Origin: Clostridiales bacterium
Lineage (GTDB): Bacteria; Bacillota; Clostridia; Christensenellales; CAG-138
Length of the DNA: 64,000 nt
Direction: 5' to 3'
Assembly (NCBI GenBank): GCA_019416935.1
Contig: DXWI01000004.1
Span: forward strand, 62,001 to 126,000
The translations under genes were made by a program, and so were the position numbers. The notes below the pieces were generated by a model, which worked only from the letters and a program-made list of their open reading frames with translations, was not told the origin of the DNA and made no database searches. Shown piece after piece: positions 35,349-46,526 of the stretch. Position 1 is the first letter of the stretch, and every line of letters starts with the position of its first letter.

Positions 35349-35474
35349 CTATTTCTCGGACGTTGGCGCCTCCTCTGCCGCACGCAGGGCTCGATACATC
35401 AAATAGGCGCCGATCTCTCCGGTGTCCGTGAACCGCTTCCACAGGCGGCTCTGTTGTTCCCTGTTTGAATCCAT
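35349..35474 (-). CDS. yqzL: YqzL-like small protein
   Basis: 41 residues: MDSNREQQSRLWKRFTDTG, then EIGAYLMYRALRAAEE. The pattern of an aromatic, F, TG, (I)xAYLxY, L is that of YqzL, the short protein encoded between era and recO in Bacillus. AAGGAGG lies 8 nt before the ATG. Function unknown. It is below the size most gene finders keep. Confidence 0.8.
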   Translation of the reverse strand: MDSNREQQSRLWKRFTDTGEIGAYLMYRALRAAEEAPTSEK

Positions 35475-35551
35475 TGCGCACAACCTCCTTGGTCATTAGT
35501 ATGGCAGGCGGTCAATGCGCTCATGAGACGAAAAATCTGGAAGCGGCACGC

Positions 35552-36442
35552 TTACTCGTATCCGAGTTCGTGCAGCACTGCCGGTTTGTTTCTCCAATCC
35601 TCCTTGATCTTGACCCACAGCTGCAGGTTCACGCGGCAGCCGAGCAGCCATTCCATATCCCGTCGGGAAACGGCGCCGATCTTTTTGAGCATGGAGCCGC
35701 CCCGGCCGATGATGATCCCCTTGTGCGATTCCCGCTCGCAATAGATGGTCGCCCAAATATCCATCAGGCCGCCGCCTTCGCGCAGTTCCATCCTGTCAAC
35801 GCCGACGCCGATGCCATGGGGAATCTCCTCGCGCAGCAGCTCGAGCGCCTTTTCGCGCACCATTTCGCCGCAGATCACGCGCTCCGGCTGGTCCGTCACC
35901 ATATCGTCCGGAAAATACTGCGGCCCCTCCGGCAGACACGCCAGCAATTGTTCTTCAAGGCGTTCCAGTCCCTCGCCCGTCTTTGCGGAGGCGTTCAGAA
36001 TCCCTCGAAACATGCCGCGATCAAGCAGCGCCTCTTTTGCCTGCCCGACCGCAGCGGCCGAAGCGGCATCGCACTTGTTTATCAGCGCAAAGACCGGCGC
36101 TTTTGCATGCGACAGCTTGTCCATAATGCGCTCGTCGCGCTCGCGAACGCCTTGCAGCGCATCGACGACGAACAGCACGGCCTCCACCTCGCTGAGCGCA
36201 TCGGTCGCCACCTTCTGCATGTATTCGCCCAATCGGTTTTTGGGTGTCGTCATGCCGGGCGTGTCCAGGAAGATGATCTGATACGTTTTTCGGGAAAGGA
36301 CGCCCGTGACCTTGCTGCGCGTTGTCTGCGCACGGTCGGACACGATGGCGATCTTCTGACCGATCATTCGATTGAGCAGCGTGGATTTGCCCGCATTCGG
36401 GCATCCGACGATGGAAACAAAGCCGGAGCGGTAGCCGCTCAT
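35552..36442 (-). CDS. era: GTPase Era
   Basis: 296 residues. GTPase domain: G1 GCPNAGKST (about residue 12), G3 DTPGM, G4 NKCD, then a C-terminal KH domain (about 205-285; GIGVGVDRMELR, YCERESHKGIIIGRGGSMLKKIG). It binds the 3' end of 16S rRNA during 30S assembly. The start at 36442 overlaps the cdd stop by 4 nt (ATGA); a longer frame exists but would overlap cdd heavily. Confidence 0.97.
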   Translation of the reverse strand: MSGYRSGFVSIVGCPNAGKSTLLNRMIGQKIAIVSDRAQTTRSKVTGVLSRKTYQIIFLDTPGMTTPKNRLGEYMQKVATDALSEVEAVLFVVDALQGVRERDERIMDKLSHAKAPVFALINKCDAASAAAVGQAKEALLDRGMFRGILNASAKTGEGLERLEEQLLACLPEGPQYFPDDMVTDQPERVICGEMVREKALELLREEIPHGIGVGVDRMELREGGGLMDIWATIYCERESHKGIIIGRGGSMLKKIGAVSRRDMEWLLGCRVNLQLWVKIKEDWRNKPAVLHELGYE

Positions 36443-36852
36443 GCGAGATCCTTTCTGCCGAAGGAATGCGGCAGCAGCGCGCCGAGCGTCGTCTGCTCGG
36501 ATTCGCCTCTGGCGTTGCATACGATGACCGGCATCTCAGCGGAACAGAACTCCGACAGCGCCTGCCGGCAAACGCCGCAGGGATAAGCGGGCAGCTCGCC
36601 GCTGCACGCGATGGCAATGGCGTCAAACGAGCGCTCCCCCTCGTAAACCGCGGTGAACAGCGCCGTCCGCTCGGCGCAGTTCGTGGGCGTATAGGCGGCG
36701 TTTTCTATGTTGCAGCCCATATAATCCTTTCCGCTCGATGCGCGCAGGCACGCGCCCACGCGGAACCCGGAATACGGAACGTACGCATGTTCGCGCGCTT
36801 CACAGGCTTTCTCAAGCAACCGGTGCAATTCCGTTTGATCGACATGATTCAT
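36439..36852 (-). CDS. cdd: Cytidine deaminase
   Basis: 137 residues, homotetrameric type. Zinc and catalytic residues in TNCAERTALF (Cys and Glu, about 59-61) and PCGVCRQ (about 90-94). N-terminal YVPYSGFRVGA is typical. Salvages cytidine/deoxycytidine to uridine. Overlaps ybeY and era by 4 nt on each side. Confidence 0.96.
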   Translation of the reverse strand: MNHVDQTELHRLLEKACEAREHAYVPYSGFRVGACLRASSGKDYMGCNIENAAYTPTNCAERTALFTAVYEGERSFDAIAIACSGELPAYPCGVCRQALSEFCSAEMPVIVCNARGESEQTTLGALLPHSFGRKDLA

Positions 36853-37295
36853 CCGACCGTCAACCCCATTTCCTCCATAATCTCCTTTTGCTGGCCGCGC
36901 ATGAGCCGCTCCTCGTCCTCGTTCATGTGGTCGAAGCCGAGCAGATGCAGCATGCCGTGTACGGCGAGGAACGCCATCTCCCGTTCCTTAGAATGGCCGT
37001 ACGTCTGTGCCTGTTCCGCAGCACGCGCCATACAGATGGCGATATCCCCGAGATACCCGTCCGGCGGCGCGGCGATCTGCTCGCCCTCCCACGCGGGAAA
37101 CGACAGCACGTCCGTGACGCGGTCGATGTTTCGGAACTCCCGGTTCAGCCGCTGAATCTCCTGCTCGGACGTCAACAGCACGCCGACGCTGCCGGTATTG
37201 TTCCTGTGCGCAAGGGCGGTTTTGACCGCCCGCTCGATCAGCGCGCAGGCTGCTGCGTCGGCCTGCACCGTTTCATCGATCACCAGATCGATCAT
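36849..37295 (-). CDS. ybeY: Endoribonuclease YbeY
   Basis: 148 residues. Metal-binding motif HGMLHLLGFDH (about 108-118, HxxxHxxGxDH) and the RVTDVLSFPAWEG segment. Acts in 16S rRNA 3' maturation and ribosome quality control. Overlaps pgpH and cdd by 4 nt, so strictly co-translated. Confidence 0.96.
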   Translation of the reverse strand: MIDLVIDETVQADAAACALIERAVKTALAHRNNTGSVGVLLTSEQEIQRLNREFRNIDRVTDVLSFPAWEGEQIAAPPDGYLGDIAICMARAAEQAQTYGHSKEREMAFLAVHGMLHLLGFDHMNEDEERLMRGQQKEIMEEMGLTVG

Positions 37296-39451
37296 TTCGT
37301 TGATTCCTCCTCATCGCCCGGGTAGCGAACGCGGTCATGCAAAATCCCGGTGAATGTTGTCAAAAAGCTTTTCTCAACCCGCGCGATCTCCTGCATTGTG
37401 ATCGGGCAGTCCGAAAACTGTCCGTCGTCCAGCTTCCCGTGGATCACCTTGTGAACCATATCGGCAATCTGCTCCGGCGTCGCGTCGCCAAGGGAGCGTA
37501 CCGCCGCCTCGCAGCTATCGGAGAGCATGACGATGGCGCTCTCCCGCGTCGATGGGCGAGGTCCCGGATAGCGGAACGCCGCTTCCGGTACGGACTGGTC
37601 GCCCGCGTTCTTTTTGGCCTTGAAATAGAAGTAGGCAACCATTGTTGTGCCGTGATGCTCGGCGGCGATGGCGCGCACGGCGGCAGGAATGCGATACTTT
37701 TGCAGCAGCAGCTCCGCGTCGCGCTGATGCTGAATGATCACCCCGGCGCTCTCCTCCGGCGCCAGCGTATCATGAACGTTTCCGTCCGTTTGGTTCTCGG
37801 AGAAATAGGAGGGCCGCCGCAGCTTGCCCACGTCATGATACATCGCGCCGGCCCGCGCAAGCATGGCGTTGGCGCCGATCTCCTCCGCGGCCGCCTCCGC
37901 AAGCGATGCGGCCATCATGGAATGGTGAAACGTACCCGGCGCCACCGTCATCATCTTTCTCAGCAGCGGATGATTGCCGTTGAGCAATTCGTGCAGCCGC
38001 GCCGACGTCACCACATCGAACAGGTTTTCCCATACGGATAGCATGCCCACGCAGAATACGGAAAGGATCACCGGCGGCAGCAGCGTCAGCCCGACATGGA
38101 TCAGCGTGTTTTGCAGCGATACGCCGAGCATAGCGCAGCCCGAAAGAACGGCCACCGTGCCCACGCCGCCGGCTGCGCCGCCGGCCGCGATCAGTGAACC
38201 GCGCCGGTCATGGAGCAATGCAACATGAATAGCCGCCTGACCGCCCAGCATCGACGCCGCCGCGCACAGGAAGGACGCACTGCCCAGCATGCCGTCCCCG
38301 TTTCCTCCCGCCATCATACCAAAGGTGAGTGCGAGCAGCACGTTGACCGCCTGCGCCGTCCGCTGCGAGAGCAGAATGGAGCACAGAAGCACGGCAAATA
38401 TTGCCGGCGAGATGCGCGGATCGAGCAAAAAACAGATCCATTCGAGCAGCACCGTAATACCGATGATCAGCAGCAGCATGAGCATCTGTTTGCGAGAAGC
38501 GAGCAGTTCCGGCTGCCGCATGAGCAGATAGCAGCCGAACACCGCATAGGCCATGAACTGAAAGCCGATAATGCCCAGCGCAAACACCCGATTATCGTTC
38601 ACGCCGCGCACAAGCCCGAGTGTGGAAAGAATGGCGAACTGGCCGCCGGTAAGCGTATCGCCCCTGTTTGCAACGATGGCTCCGCGCGCAAGCATGACCG
38701 GCTCCACTGCGGCCGCGGCCTCCTCGCGGGCGCGTGCCGTCGCGGTCGTATCCTCCACCAGCGTCGGCTGGAAACAAGCATCATAGAACAGTTCGCCAAG
38801 CTCCTTCAAGCGCGTCGGAAGCGTAGTGATCTGCAATTCCCGGGAAATCGTCGACCGGAGGCCGTCCAGTTCCGCTTCCGATATGCCGGCCGGCAGCTGG
38901 ACGGAGAGCTTCGCAAGAACGATCTCCCTCAGCCGCAGCAGTTCTTCATCGCTTACCGACAGGAGCGCATAGCCGAGCGCTGCATCGGTTACGGGCACGG
39001 GGATGCGCGATAGCCGAGACAGCAGCGCATCCTGTGCCATCACAACCTGCCATGACCGATCGTCGGTGAGCGGCGTACCGTCCGGAGCGGTGGGCGCGGT
39101 CTCGTTCCGCAGCGTTTTTGCCTCTGCCCGAAAGTCGGAAATGGCCTGAAATCCGTCCTCCGCCTGCTGAATCAGCGAATTCGCAAGGGTCTTGTCCAGC
39201 GCAAACACGGTTGCAACGCCGTTGCGCGCCGATTGCCGCAGCAGCTCCGTCGCCCCGGTATCCTCTACGGCGCGCGGCGCATAGATGGTTTCCGGTACAA
39301 CCGCGCCGACGGCGACGTCATAGCGTTTCTGCATCAGCGACAGCAGCGCTACCAGCACGTTCAGTCCGAACAATCCCGCAAGCATCAAAAGCCCCAGCAA
39401 CCGGCTGTGGCCGCGGAACCTTCGGCTCCTTCTTTTGCGTTCAGGCGCCAA
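37292..39451 (-). CDS. pgpH: PgpH-type c-di-AMP phosphodiesterase (7TM-HD family)
   Basis: 719 residues. N-terminal helix (about 18-38), an extracellular 7TMR-HDED domain (about 40-290; YAPRAVEDTGATE, VFALDKTL), a 7TM block (about 300-490), and a cytoplasmic HD domain with MYHDVGKLRRP (about 535), AAEHHGTT and MLSDSCEAAVRS. PgpH hydrolyses the osmoregulatory messenger c-di-AMP. It occupies the Bacillus yqfF position between phoH and ybeY. Confidence 0.94.
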   Translation of the reverse strand: MAPERKRRSRRFRGHSRLLGLLMLAGLFGLNVLVALLSLMQKRYDVAVGAVVPETIYAPRAVEDTGATELLRQSARNGVATVFALDKTLANSLIQQAEDGFQAISDFRAEAKTLRNETAPTAPDGTPLTDDRSWQVVMAQDALLSRLSRIPVPVTDAALGYALLSVSDEELLRLREIVLAKLSVQLPAGISEAELDGLRSTISRELQITTLPTRLKELGELFYDACFQPTLVEDTTATARAREEAAAAVEPVMLARGAIVANRGDTLTGGQFAILSTLGLVRGVNDNRVFALGIIGFQFMAYAVFGCYLLMRQPELLASRKQMLMLLLIIGITVLLEWICFLLDPRISPAIFAVLLCSILLSQRTAQAVNVLLALTFGMMAGGNGDGMLGSASFLCAAASMLGGQAAIHVALLHDRRGSLIAAGGAAGGVGTVAVLSGCAMLGVSLQNTLIHVGLTLLPPVILSVFCVGMLSVWENLFDVVTSARLHELLNGNHPLLRKMMTVAPGTFHHSMMAASLAEAAAEEIGANAMLARAGAMYHDVGKLRRPSYFSENQTDGNVHDTLAPEESAGVIIQHQRDAELLLQKYRIPAAVRAIAAEHHGTTMVAYFYFKAKKNAGDQSVPEAAFRYPGPRPSTRESAIVMLSDSCEAAVRSLGDATPEQIADMVHKVIHGKLDDGQFSDCPITMQEIARVEKSFLTTFTGILHDRVRYPGDEEESTK

Positions 39452-39463
39452 GGCTTTCCCCCC

Positions 39464-40441
39464 TCAAATCCTTTGTTTTTCGTATTTCTCGTACGCGCGG
39501 ATGATGCGCTGCACCAGCTCATGCCGCACGACGTCCTTGTGCGTCAATCGCACAATTTCAACGCCCTCTACACCGTCGAGCACATCCAGCGCATGCACAA
39601 GGCCGCTCTTCTTCTCGCGCGGCAAATCGATCTGTGTAATATCGCCCGTCACAACCACGCGGGAGCCCTCGCCAAAGCGGGTTAAAAACATTTTCATCTG
39701 CTCGATGGAGCAGTTCTGCGCTTCGTCGAGAATAATATATGCGGCATTGAGCGTCCGGCCGCGCATGTAGGCAAGCGGCGCCACCTCGATCGCCCCGCGC
39801 TCCGTCAGCGACCGGTACGTTTCCACGCCGAGAAAATCCTGCAGCGCATCATAGAGCGGGCGCAGATAGGGGTCAACCTTTGTCTGCAGATCGCCGGGCA
39901 AAAAGCCGAGCTTTTCACCGGCTTCAACGGCGGGCCGCGTCAAAATGATCCGATCAACCTCTTTGTTCTTAAACGCCAGCACGGCCATGGCCACCGCGAG
40001 ATAGGTCTTTCCGGTGCCGGCAGGGCCCACGCCAAACACGAGCTCATGCTCTTTGAGCGCCTGAATGTAGCGCTTCTGGCCCAGCGTTTTGCACTTGATC
40101 TGGCGGCCGCGATTCGTAATAGCAACCACATCGCCCATGATCTGGCTGATCAATTCGGCGTTGCCCTCGCGCGCCAGATCAATCGCATAGCGAATGCGGG
40201 AGCGATTGATCGGCTCGCCGCGGCGCTGCATGTCCAGCATCTTTTCCAGCACCGTGGCGGTCAGCGCGGTCATCTCCTCGCCGCCCTCGATCCGAATGCC
40301 CTCCTCCGCAACGGTAATGCGCGTTCCGGTTTCATCCTCGATCACGCGAAGATTTTCATCAAACACGCCAAACAGTCCGATCAAATCATCCACGGCTTCA
40401 ATGCCGACCAGCTGCACGGTCTTTTCATTTGTTCCCGTCAT
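39464..40441 (-). CDS. phoH: PhoH family ATPase
   Basis: 325 residues. An N-terminal KH-like region (about 1-110), then the PhoH P-loop domain with GPAGTGKTYLAVAMAV (about 137), LGFLPGDLQTKVDPYLRPLYDAL and Walker B DEAQNC. An RNA-linked ATPase; function unclear. AAGGAG 7 nt before the ATG; overlaps the yqfD end by 17 nt. Confidence 0.95.
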   Translation of the reverse strand: MTGTNEKTVQLVGIEAVDDLIGLFGVFDENLRVIEDETGTRITVAEEGIRIEGGEEMTALTATVLEKMLDMQRRGEPINRSRIRYAIDLAREGNAELISQIMGDVVAITNRGRQIKCKTLGQKRYIQALKEHELVFGVGPAGTGKTYLAVAMAVLAFKNKEVDRIILTRPAVEAGEKLGFLPGDLQTKVDPYLRPLYDALQDFLGVETYRSLTERGAIEVAPLAYMRGRTLNAAYIILDEAQNCSIEQMKMFLTRFGEGSRVVVTGDITQIDLPREKKSGLVHALDVLDGVEGVEIVRLTHKDVVRHELVQRIIRAYEKYEKQRI

Positions 40442-41597
40442 AAACGAGCTCCTTCTGTATCCCGATGGTTTCTTCCGTTACAATACACACTACGGCGACC
40501 AAGCATCCGTTGTATTGCGTGTAACGAATGGTTTTGTCCACAATCACCGCATCCTTTGGAATGCGCAAATATGCGTTCTGCTCCGCATCAAAGGCTGCCG
40601 CCTCCCTCATCTCCGCCTCGCTCAGCGCGACCGGCTGCTCGGTCAGTTCCCGGTACAGTCCGGATACCGCGCGAAGCGGCAGCACCGTGCCGGAAAGCGC
40701 CGCGCTATGCGTGTCGGATCGCTCAAAATCGGCAAACGGGGATTCGCTCTCGTAAACCAGTCGATCTCCGATATAGATTGCGCGATACGGCGCCGTTTGG
40801 CCGCTCGGCTGAAGCCGGGTCGTCTCGGCAAGCACCGCAGCCTCGGAAAAATAGTATACGTTTGCGAGCACCTCGCCATATGCGTGCACGCGCAGCGGGA
40901 GCTGCGAATCCTCGCGGGTCAGATCGCCAAGGATCAGTACATCGCCCGCCCGCACCGCATCGCCTGCCCTAACGACCGGTATGCCCGCGAGCGCCTTCAC
41001 ACGGATGATGACGCCGTCCTTCGCCGCGACCACCTCACAGGGTGCTTCGGGATCGATCGGTTCGGGTGCAGTGACGGCCTCCACAATTTTTACCGTTAAA
41101 ATCACGCCGTCTAGCGTGACCTCCGCCCAGCCAATCCGCTCGTCAACCGCCAGCAGTTCGGTGCCGAGCGCCGGCAGCGACAGCCCGCTGCGGGGCCGCC
41201 CAACCGTCACGCCGAGCGACTCCAGCGCCCGCAATACCGTTTGCTCCGCAATCCGCTCGCAGCCTGTCACACGGATCACGCAGATCCGCGTAGATAAAAG
41301 CATCATGCCAAGAAACACCAGCGTGAGGCCGATGCACAGCGCCTTCCTGCGCCAGAGGCGAAGCAGGAAAAAGGGCAATCCGCTGCGGGAGAGGATATGG
41401 ATTCTGCACCTGCTTCGGCGACGCAAACGATGAAGCCGTTTGAAGTCCGCCGCACGGATGCGGCAGTGCAGCGTCGTTCGATCCACGCGGCGAATACTGC
41501 GCGCCCAGATGCCCGCAAGCTGCATCTCGTTGAGCAGCCGCTCTGCATCCGCGCCTTTGATTTGTATTATAACATACCCATCGATAGATTGCCACAT
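40425..41597 (-). CDS. yqfD: Sporulation protein YqfD
   Basis: 390 residues. N-terminal ~80 residues cytosolic and basic (RRRSRCRIHILSRSGLPF), one membrane helix (about 90-108, ALCIGLTLVFLGMMLLST), then a large exterior domain with KIVEAVTAPEPID and KDGVIIRVKALAGIPVVRAGDAV. Family expressed in the mother cell; in C. difficile and Bacillus it lies next to yqfC. No strong SD; it starts 3 nt after the yqfC stop. Confidence 0.92.
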   Translation of the reverse strand: MWQSIDGYVIIQIKGADAERLLNEMQLAGIWARSIRRVDRTTLHCRIRAADFKRLHRLRRRSRCRIHILSRSGLPFFLLRLWRRKALCIGLTLVFLGMMLLSTRICVIRVTGCERIAEQTVLRALESLGVTVGRPRSGLSLPALGTELLAVDERIGWAEVTLDGVILTVKIVEAVTAPEPIDPEAPCEVVAAKDGVIIRVKALAGIPVVRAGDAVRAGDVLILGDLTREDSQLPLRVHAYGEVLANVYYFSEAAVLAETTRLQPSGQTAPYRAIYIGDRLVYESESPFADFERSDTHSAALSGTVLPLRAVSGLYRELTEQPVALSEAEMREAAAFDAEQNAYLRIPKDAVIVDKTIRYTQYNGCLVAVVCIVTEETIGIQKELVYDGNK

Positions 41598-41600
41598 GCC

Positions 41601-41885
41601 TTATTTCCCGTCCTCAAAGCGCCAGCCGGAAATATTGCCCCGCACATAAGCCCGTCCGGCTCCAAACTCCGACAGCATCAATTCACGTCCCTCCACGCGA
41701 ATCACGCCTTCCACGCTGAGCAGGCGCACATATTCCAGCGCATACTCCAATACCCCCTTGTGATTTTCCACGAGAAGATCGCCGCGGCCGATCATCGTCA
41801 CCTTTACGGTTTCGCCATCCGCTTCCTGCGGCAAGTCCAATGCCTCCAGCACGACCCGCTTCCATTTTTTCCGGCGCCTGCCCAT
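41601..41885 (-). CDS. yqfC: Sporulation protein YqfC
   Basis: 94 residues. RRRKKWKRVVLEALDLPQEA at the N-terminus, then a beta-rich part (VTMIGRGDLLVENHKGVLEY, VIRVEGREL). YabP/YqfC family, paired with yqfD. A start at 41885 gives the family length; the ribosome site (GAGGGGG) is about 9 nt upstream and imperfect. First gene of the minus-strand cluster, divergent from sigG. Confidence 0.9.
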   Translation of the reverse strand: MGRRRKKWKRVVLEALDLPQEADGETVKVTMIGRGDLLVENHKGVLEYALEYVRLLSVEGVIRVEGRELMLSEFGAGRAYVRGNISGWRFEDGK

Positions 41886-42022
41886 GTCCGCACCCCCTCG
41901 CACAAGGATATGTCCGCCATGGGGGCTTTTATGTTGTGCGGGATAAAAACGGACGGTCTGGCAATGATAAACGCAGCGGGCGAAGCGCCCCGCCATCCAA
42001 ATAATCGGAGGTGTCCCTGGGA

Positions 42023-42790
42023 TTGAACAAGGTCGAAATCTGTGGCGTGGATACTGCAAAGCTGCCCATACTGTCCGCGAAGGAAATGCGCGAACTTCTG
42101 CTCAAGGTCAAATCCGGCGACGAAGCGGCGAGAGAGGAGTTTATCCGCAGCAACCTTCGGCTTGTGCTCTCGATCGTACAGCGTTTCAGCAACCGAAACG
42201 AACAGATGGACGATCTGTTTCAGGTCGGGTGCATTGGCCTTATCAAGGCGATAGACAATTTCGACCTGCGCCACGAGGTGCGCTTTTCCACCTATGCCGT
42301 ACCGATGATTATCGGAGAAATCCGCAGACACCTGCGCGACAACAACGCCATCCGTGTCAGCCGATCTCTGCGCGATACGGCCTACAAGGCGCTGCAAGCG
42401 CGCAACCGGCTCGCTGAATCGGGATGCGCCGAACCGACGCTTGCGGACATTGCCAAAGCGCTCGATATGACCGAAGAGGCCGTCTCCTTCGCATTGGATG
42501 CCATTCAGGAACCCGTTTCCCTGTTCGAACCCGTATACAGAGATGACGGAGATGCTATTTTTGTCATCGATCAGCTTGGTGATTCCAAAATTTCGGACAG
42601 CCTTTGGCTGGATCATATCGCGCTGAGCGAGGGCATGCGCCATTTGACAGAGCGCGAATCACGGATTCTAAAGCTCCGCTTCTTCGTTGGAAAAACACAG
42701 ATGGAGGTCAGCCGTGAAATCGGCATCTCGCAGGCGCAGGTATCGCGGCTAGAAAAGGGCGCGCTCAAGCAGCTGCAAAAATACATTTGA
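42023..42790 (+). CDS. sigG: RNA polymerase forespore sigma factor SigG
   Basis: 255 residues. NKVEICGVDTAKLPILS at the N-terminus is the hallmark of sigma-G. Region 2 has FSNRNEQMDDLFQVGCIGLIKAI and the -10-recognition helix RFSTYAVPMIIGEIRRHLRD; region 4 has SQAQVSRLEKGALKQL. TTG at 42023 gives the canonical N-terminus and has GGAGG 11 nt upstream; a GTG at 42011 would overlap that site. Controls late forespore genes such as ger and gerW. In Bacillus sigG sits with spoIIG; here it is beside yqfC. Confidence 0.95.
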   Translation: MNKVEICGVDTAKLPILSAKEMRELLLKVKSGDEAAREEFIRSNLRLVLSIVQRFSNRNEQMDDLFQVGCIGLIKAIDNFDLRHEVRFSTYAVPMIIGEIRRHLRDNNAIRVSRSLRDTAYKALQARNRLAESGCAEPTLADIAKALDMTEEAVSFALDAIQEPVSLFEPVYRDDGDAIFVIDQLGDSKISDSLWLDHIALSEGMRHLTERESRILKLRFFVGKTQMEVSREIGISQAQVSRLEKGALKQLQKYI

Positions 42791-42853
42791 TCAAAATTCG
42801 AGTGTTTCTACAGTTCTTCTCCCTTTGTTCACAAAAAAGTACCGGTATGCCTC

Positions 42854-42882
42854 TGGAACAATGTCTCAAAACGCGATAGAAT
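42854..42882 (+). promoter_or_regulatory. Possible promoter of ftsH
   Basis: TGGAAC, 17-bp spacer, TAGAAT; the -10 is good, the -35 weak. 33 nt before the ftsH ATG. Confidence 0.35.
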
Positions 42883-42915
42883 AGATTTTATTGATGAGAA
42901 CATGAGGAGACCGAA

Positions 42916-44745
<1,830 letters not shown>

Positions 44746-44759
44746 TTCCAACCGATATA

Positions 44760-44785
44760 CCGGGCGGGCGCGGGTGTCCGCCCGG
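44760..44785 (+). terminator. Terminator of ftsH
   Basis: CCGGGCGG / CCGCCCGG arms followed by TTTCTTGTT. Confidence 0.8.
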
Positions 44786-44931
44786 TTTCTTGTTCGTCCT
44801 TTTCCCCGCATTGGTAGCATGGGCAAAGCACGACGGCCGTTCCGCGCGGAGCGGTTGTCCATGCTGCGCTTGTCTCCCCATCCTTTGACATGCGTTAACG
44901 TTCCTTCCCTTAACGGGGACTTAATGTCAAC

Positions 44932-44960
44932 TTGCTTGATCAGTGGACGCCGGATATGCT
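44932..44960 (+). promoter_or_regulatory. Possible promoter of the DUF1538 operon
   Basis: TTGCTT, 17-bp spacer, TATGCT, about 48 nt before the TTG start. An inverted CGTTAA...TTAACG pair lies just upstream (about 44893-44915) and could be an operator. Confidence 0.4.
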
Positions 44961-45007
44961 AAGATAGATGATATAGAGCAATTTGAGAAAGGAATCGGAA
45001 ACAGTCG

Positions 45008-46525
45008 TTGAATCAAAGGTTGATGGAAAAAATCAAGGAATCGCTCTCCTCCGTGCTGCCCGTCACGGGAATTGTGGTGCTGATCCATCTGCTGCTGTCC
45101 CCGCTGCCCTCCGGCACGTTCGTCCTGTTCCTGATCGGCGCTGCACTGCTCATCCTCGGTATGGGTCTGTTTACGCTCGGCGCAGATCTCTCGATGATGC
45201 CCATGGGCGAGCGCGTGGGCGCCCATTTGACCAAGTCCAAAAAGCTGGCCATCCTCATTCCGATCTGCTTTTTGATCGGCATGCTGATCACCATTGCGGA
45301 ACCGGATCTGACGGTGCTGGCCGGGCAGGTGCCTTCCGTTCCGGATATGATTCTGATTCTCACCGTTGCGGCGGGCGTCGGACTGTTCCTCGTGCTGGCA
45401 CTGCTTCGTATCATTTTCAAAAAATCATTACAGATCGTTTTGATCCTGCTGTATGCGGCGGTCTTTGCGCTTGCGGCTTTTACGCCGCAGGGATTTCTAG
45501 CAGCGGCGTTTGACTCCGGCGGAGTCACAACCGGCCCGATCACCGTGCCGTTCATCATGGCACTCGGCATCGGCGTCGCTGCCGTGCGCGGCGGCAACAG
45601 CGCGCAGGACGACAGCTTTGGCCTCGTCGCCCTTTGCAGCGTCGGGCCGATTCTCTCGATGCTGCTGCTTGGCATGGTCTATCCGACCGGCGAGGGTGCG
45701 CATGCGCCCGTAGAAGCGCAAAATCCGGAGAGTCTTTCCGAAATGCTTCGGCTCTTTGGCGAAGGATTCCCGGAATACTGCAAGGAGGTTGCGCTGGCGC
45801 TGCTGCCGATTATCCTGTTCTTTCTGATCTTTCAGGTGCTGTTTTTGAAACTCTCGCGCCGGAGTTTGTTCAAGATGGGCGTGGGGTTGCTGTATACCTA
45901 TGCGGGGCTTGTGCTGTTTCTCACGGGCGTCAACGTCGGGTTTCTGCCGGCGGGGTATGCGCTGGGCCGCCAAATCGGCGATGCGGCCGTTGGCTGGCTC
46001 ATTCCCCTGGCGATGGTAATGGGATTTTTCGTCGTGATGGCCGAGCCGGCGGTGCATGTGCTCAATAAGCAGGTGGAGGAAATTACGGTCGGCGCCATTT
46101 CTCAGCGCGCCATGCTGCTGAGTCTCTCCATCGGCGTCGCCGTTTCCATGGGTATTGCGATGCTGCGCGTTGTAACAGGCGTTTCGATCTGGTATTTTCT
46201 GCTCGGCGGATATGTCATTGCCATCGCGCTGTCATTCTTTGTTCCGAAGATTTTTACCGCCGTTGCATTCGATTCCGGCGGCGTGGCCTCCGGCCCCATG
46301 ACCGCCACGTTCATGCTCCCGTTTGCCATGGGCGCCTGCGATGCGCTCGGCGGCAACCTGATGACCGATGCGTTCGGCATTGTGGCAATGGTCGCAATGA
46401 CGCCGCTGATTACGATTCAACTGCTCGGCGTACTGTATAGCGTCAAGCTGCGCCACACTGCACAGGTTTCCGAACCTGAAACCGCGCAGATCGAAATTTT
46501 CGAGTTCCCAATGGAGGTATCGTAG
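45008..46525 (+). CDS. DUF1538 integral membrane protein
   Basis: 505 residues, about 12-14 hydrophobic helices. Two internal copies of the DUF1538 motif are visible: FDSGGVTTGPITVPFIMALG (about residue 168) and FDSGGVASGPMTATFMLPF (about 421), each followed by a GGN..QDDSFG/GGNLMTDAFG-like loop, so the protein is a tandem duplication. This repeat symmetry suggests a transporter or channel, but the substrate is unknown. TTG start; the best SD (AAGGA) is 14 nt away, so the true start could be ATG at 45023. Followed by two P-II-like genes, suggesting ligand-controlled activity. Confidence 0.88.
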   Translation: MNQRLMEKIKESLSSVLPVTGIVVLIHLLLSPLPSGTFVLFLIGAALLILGMGLFTLGADLSMMPMGERVGAHLTKSKKLAILIPICFLIGMLITIAEPDLTVLAGQVPSVPDMILILTVAAGVGLFLVLALLRIIFKKSLQIVLILLYAAVFALAAFTPQGFLAAAFDSGGVTTGPITVPFIMALGIGVAAVRGGNSAQDDSFGLVALCSVGPILSMLLLGMVYPTGEGAHAPVEAQNPESLSEMLRLFGEGFPEYCKEVALALLPIILFFLIFQVLFLKLSRRSLFKMGVGLLYTYAGLVLFLTGVNVGFLPAGYALGRQIGDAAVGWLIPLAMVMGFFVVMAEPAVHVLNKQVEEITVGAISQRAMLLSLSIGVAVSMGIAMLRVVTGVSIWYFLLGGYVIAIALSFFVPKIFTAVAFDSGGVASGPMTATFMLPFAMGACDALGGNLMTDAFGIVAMVAMTPLITIQLLGVLYSVKLRHTAQVSEPETAQIEIFEFPMEVS

Positions 46526-46526
46526 C

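Noticed and set aside
41804..42643. 279-codon minus-strand frame opposite sigG
   Set aside because: sigG on the plus strand has all sigma-G signatures; the reverse frame has none.
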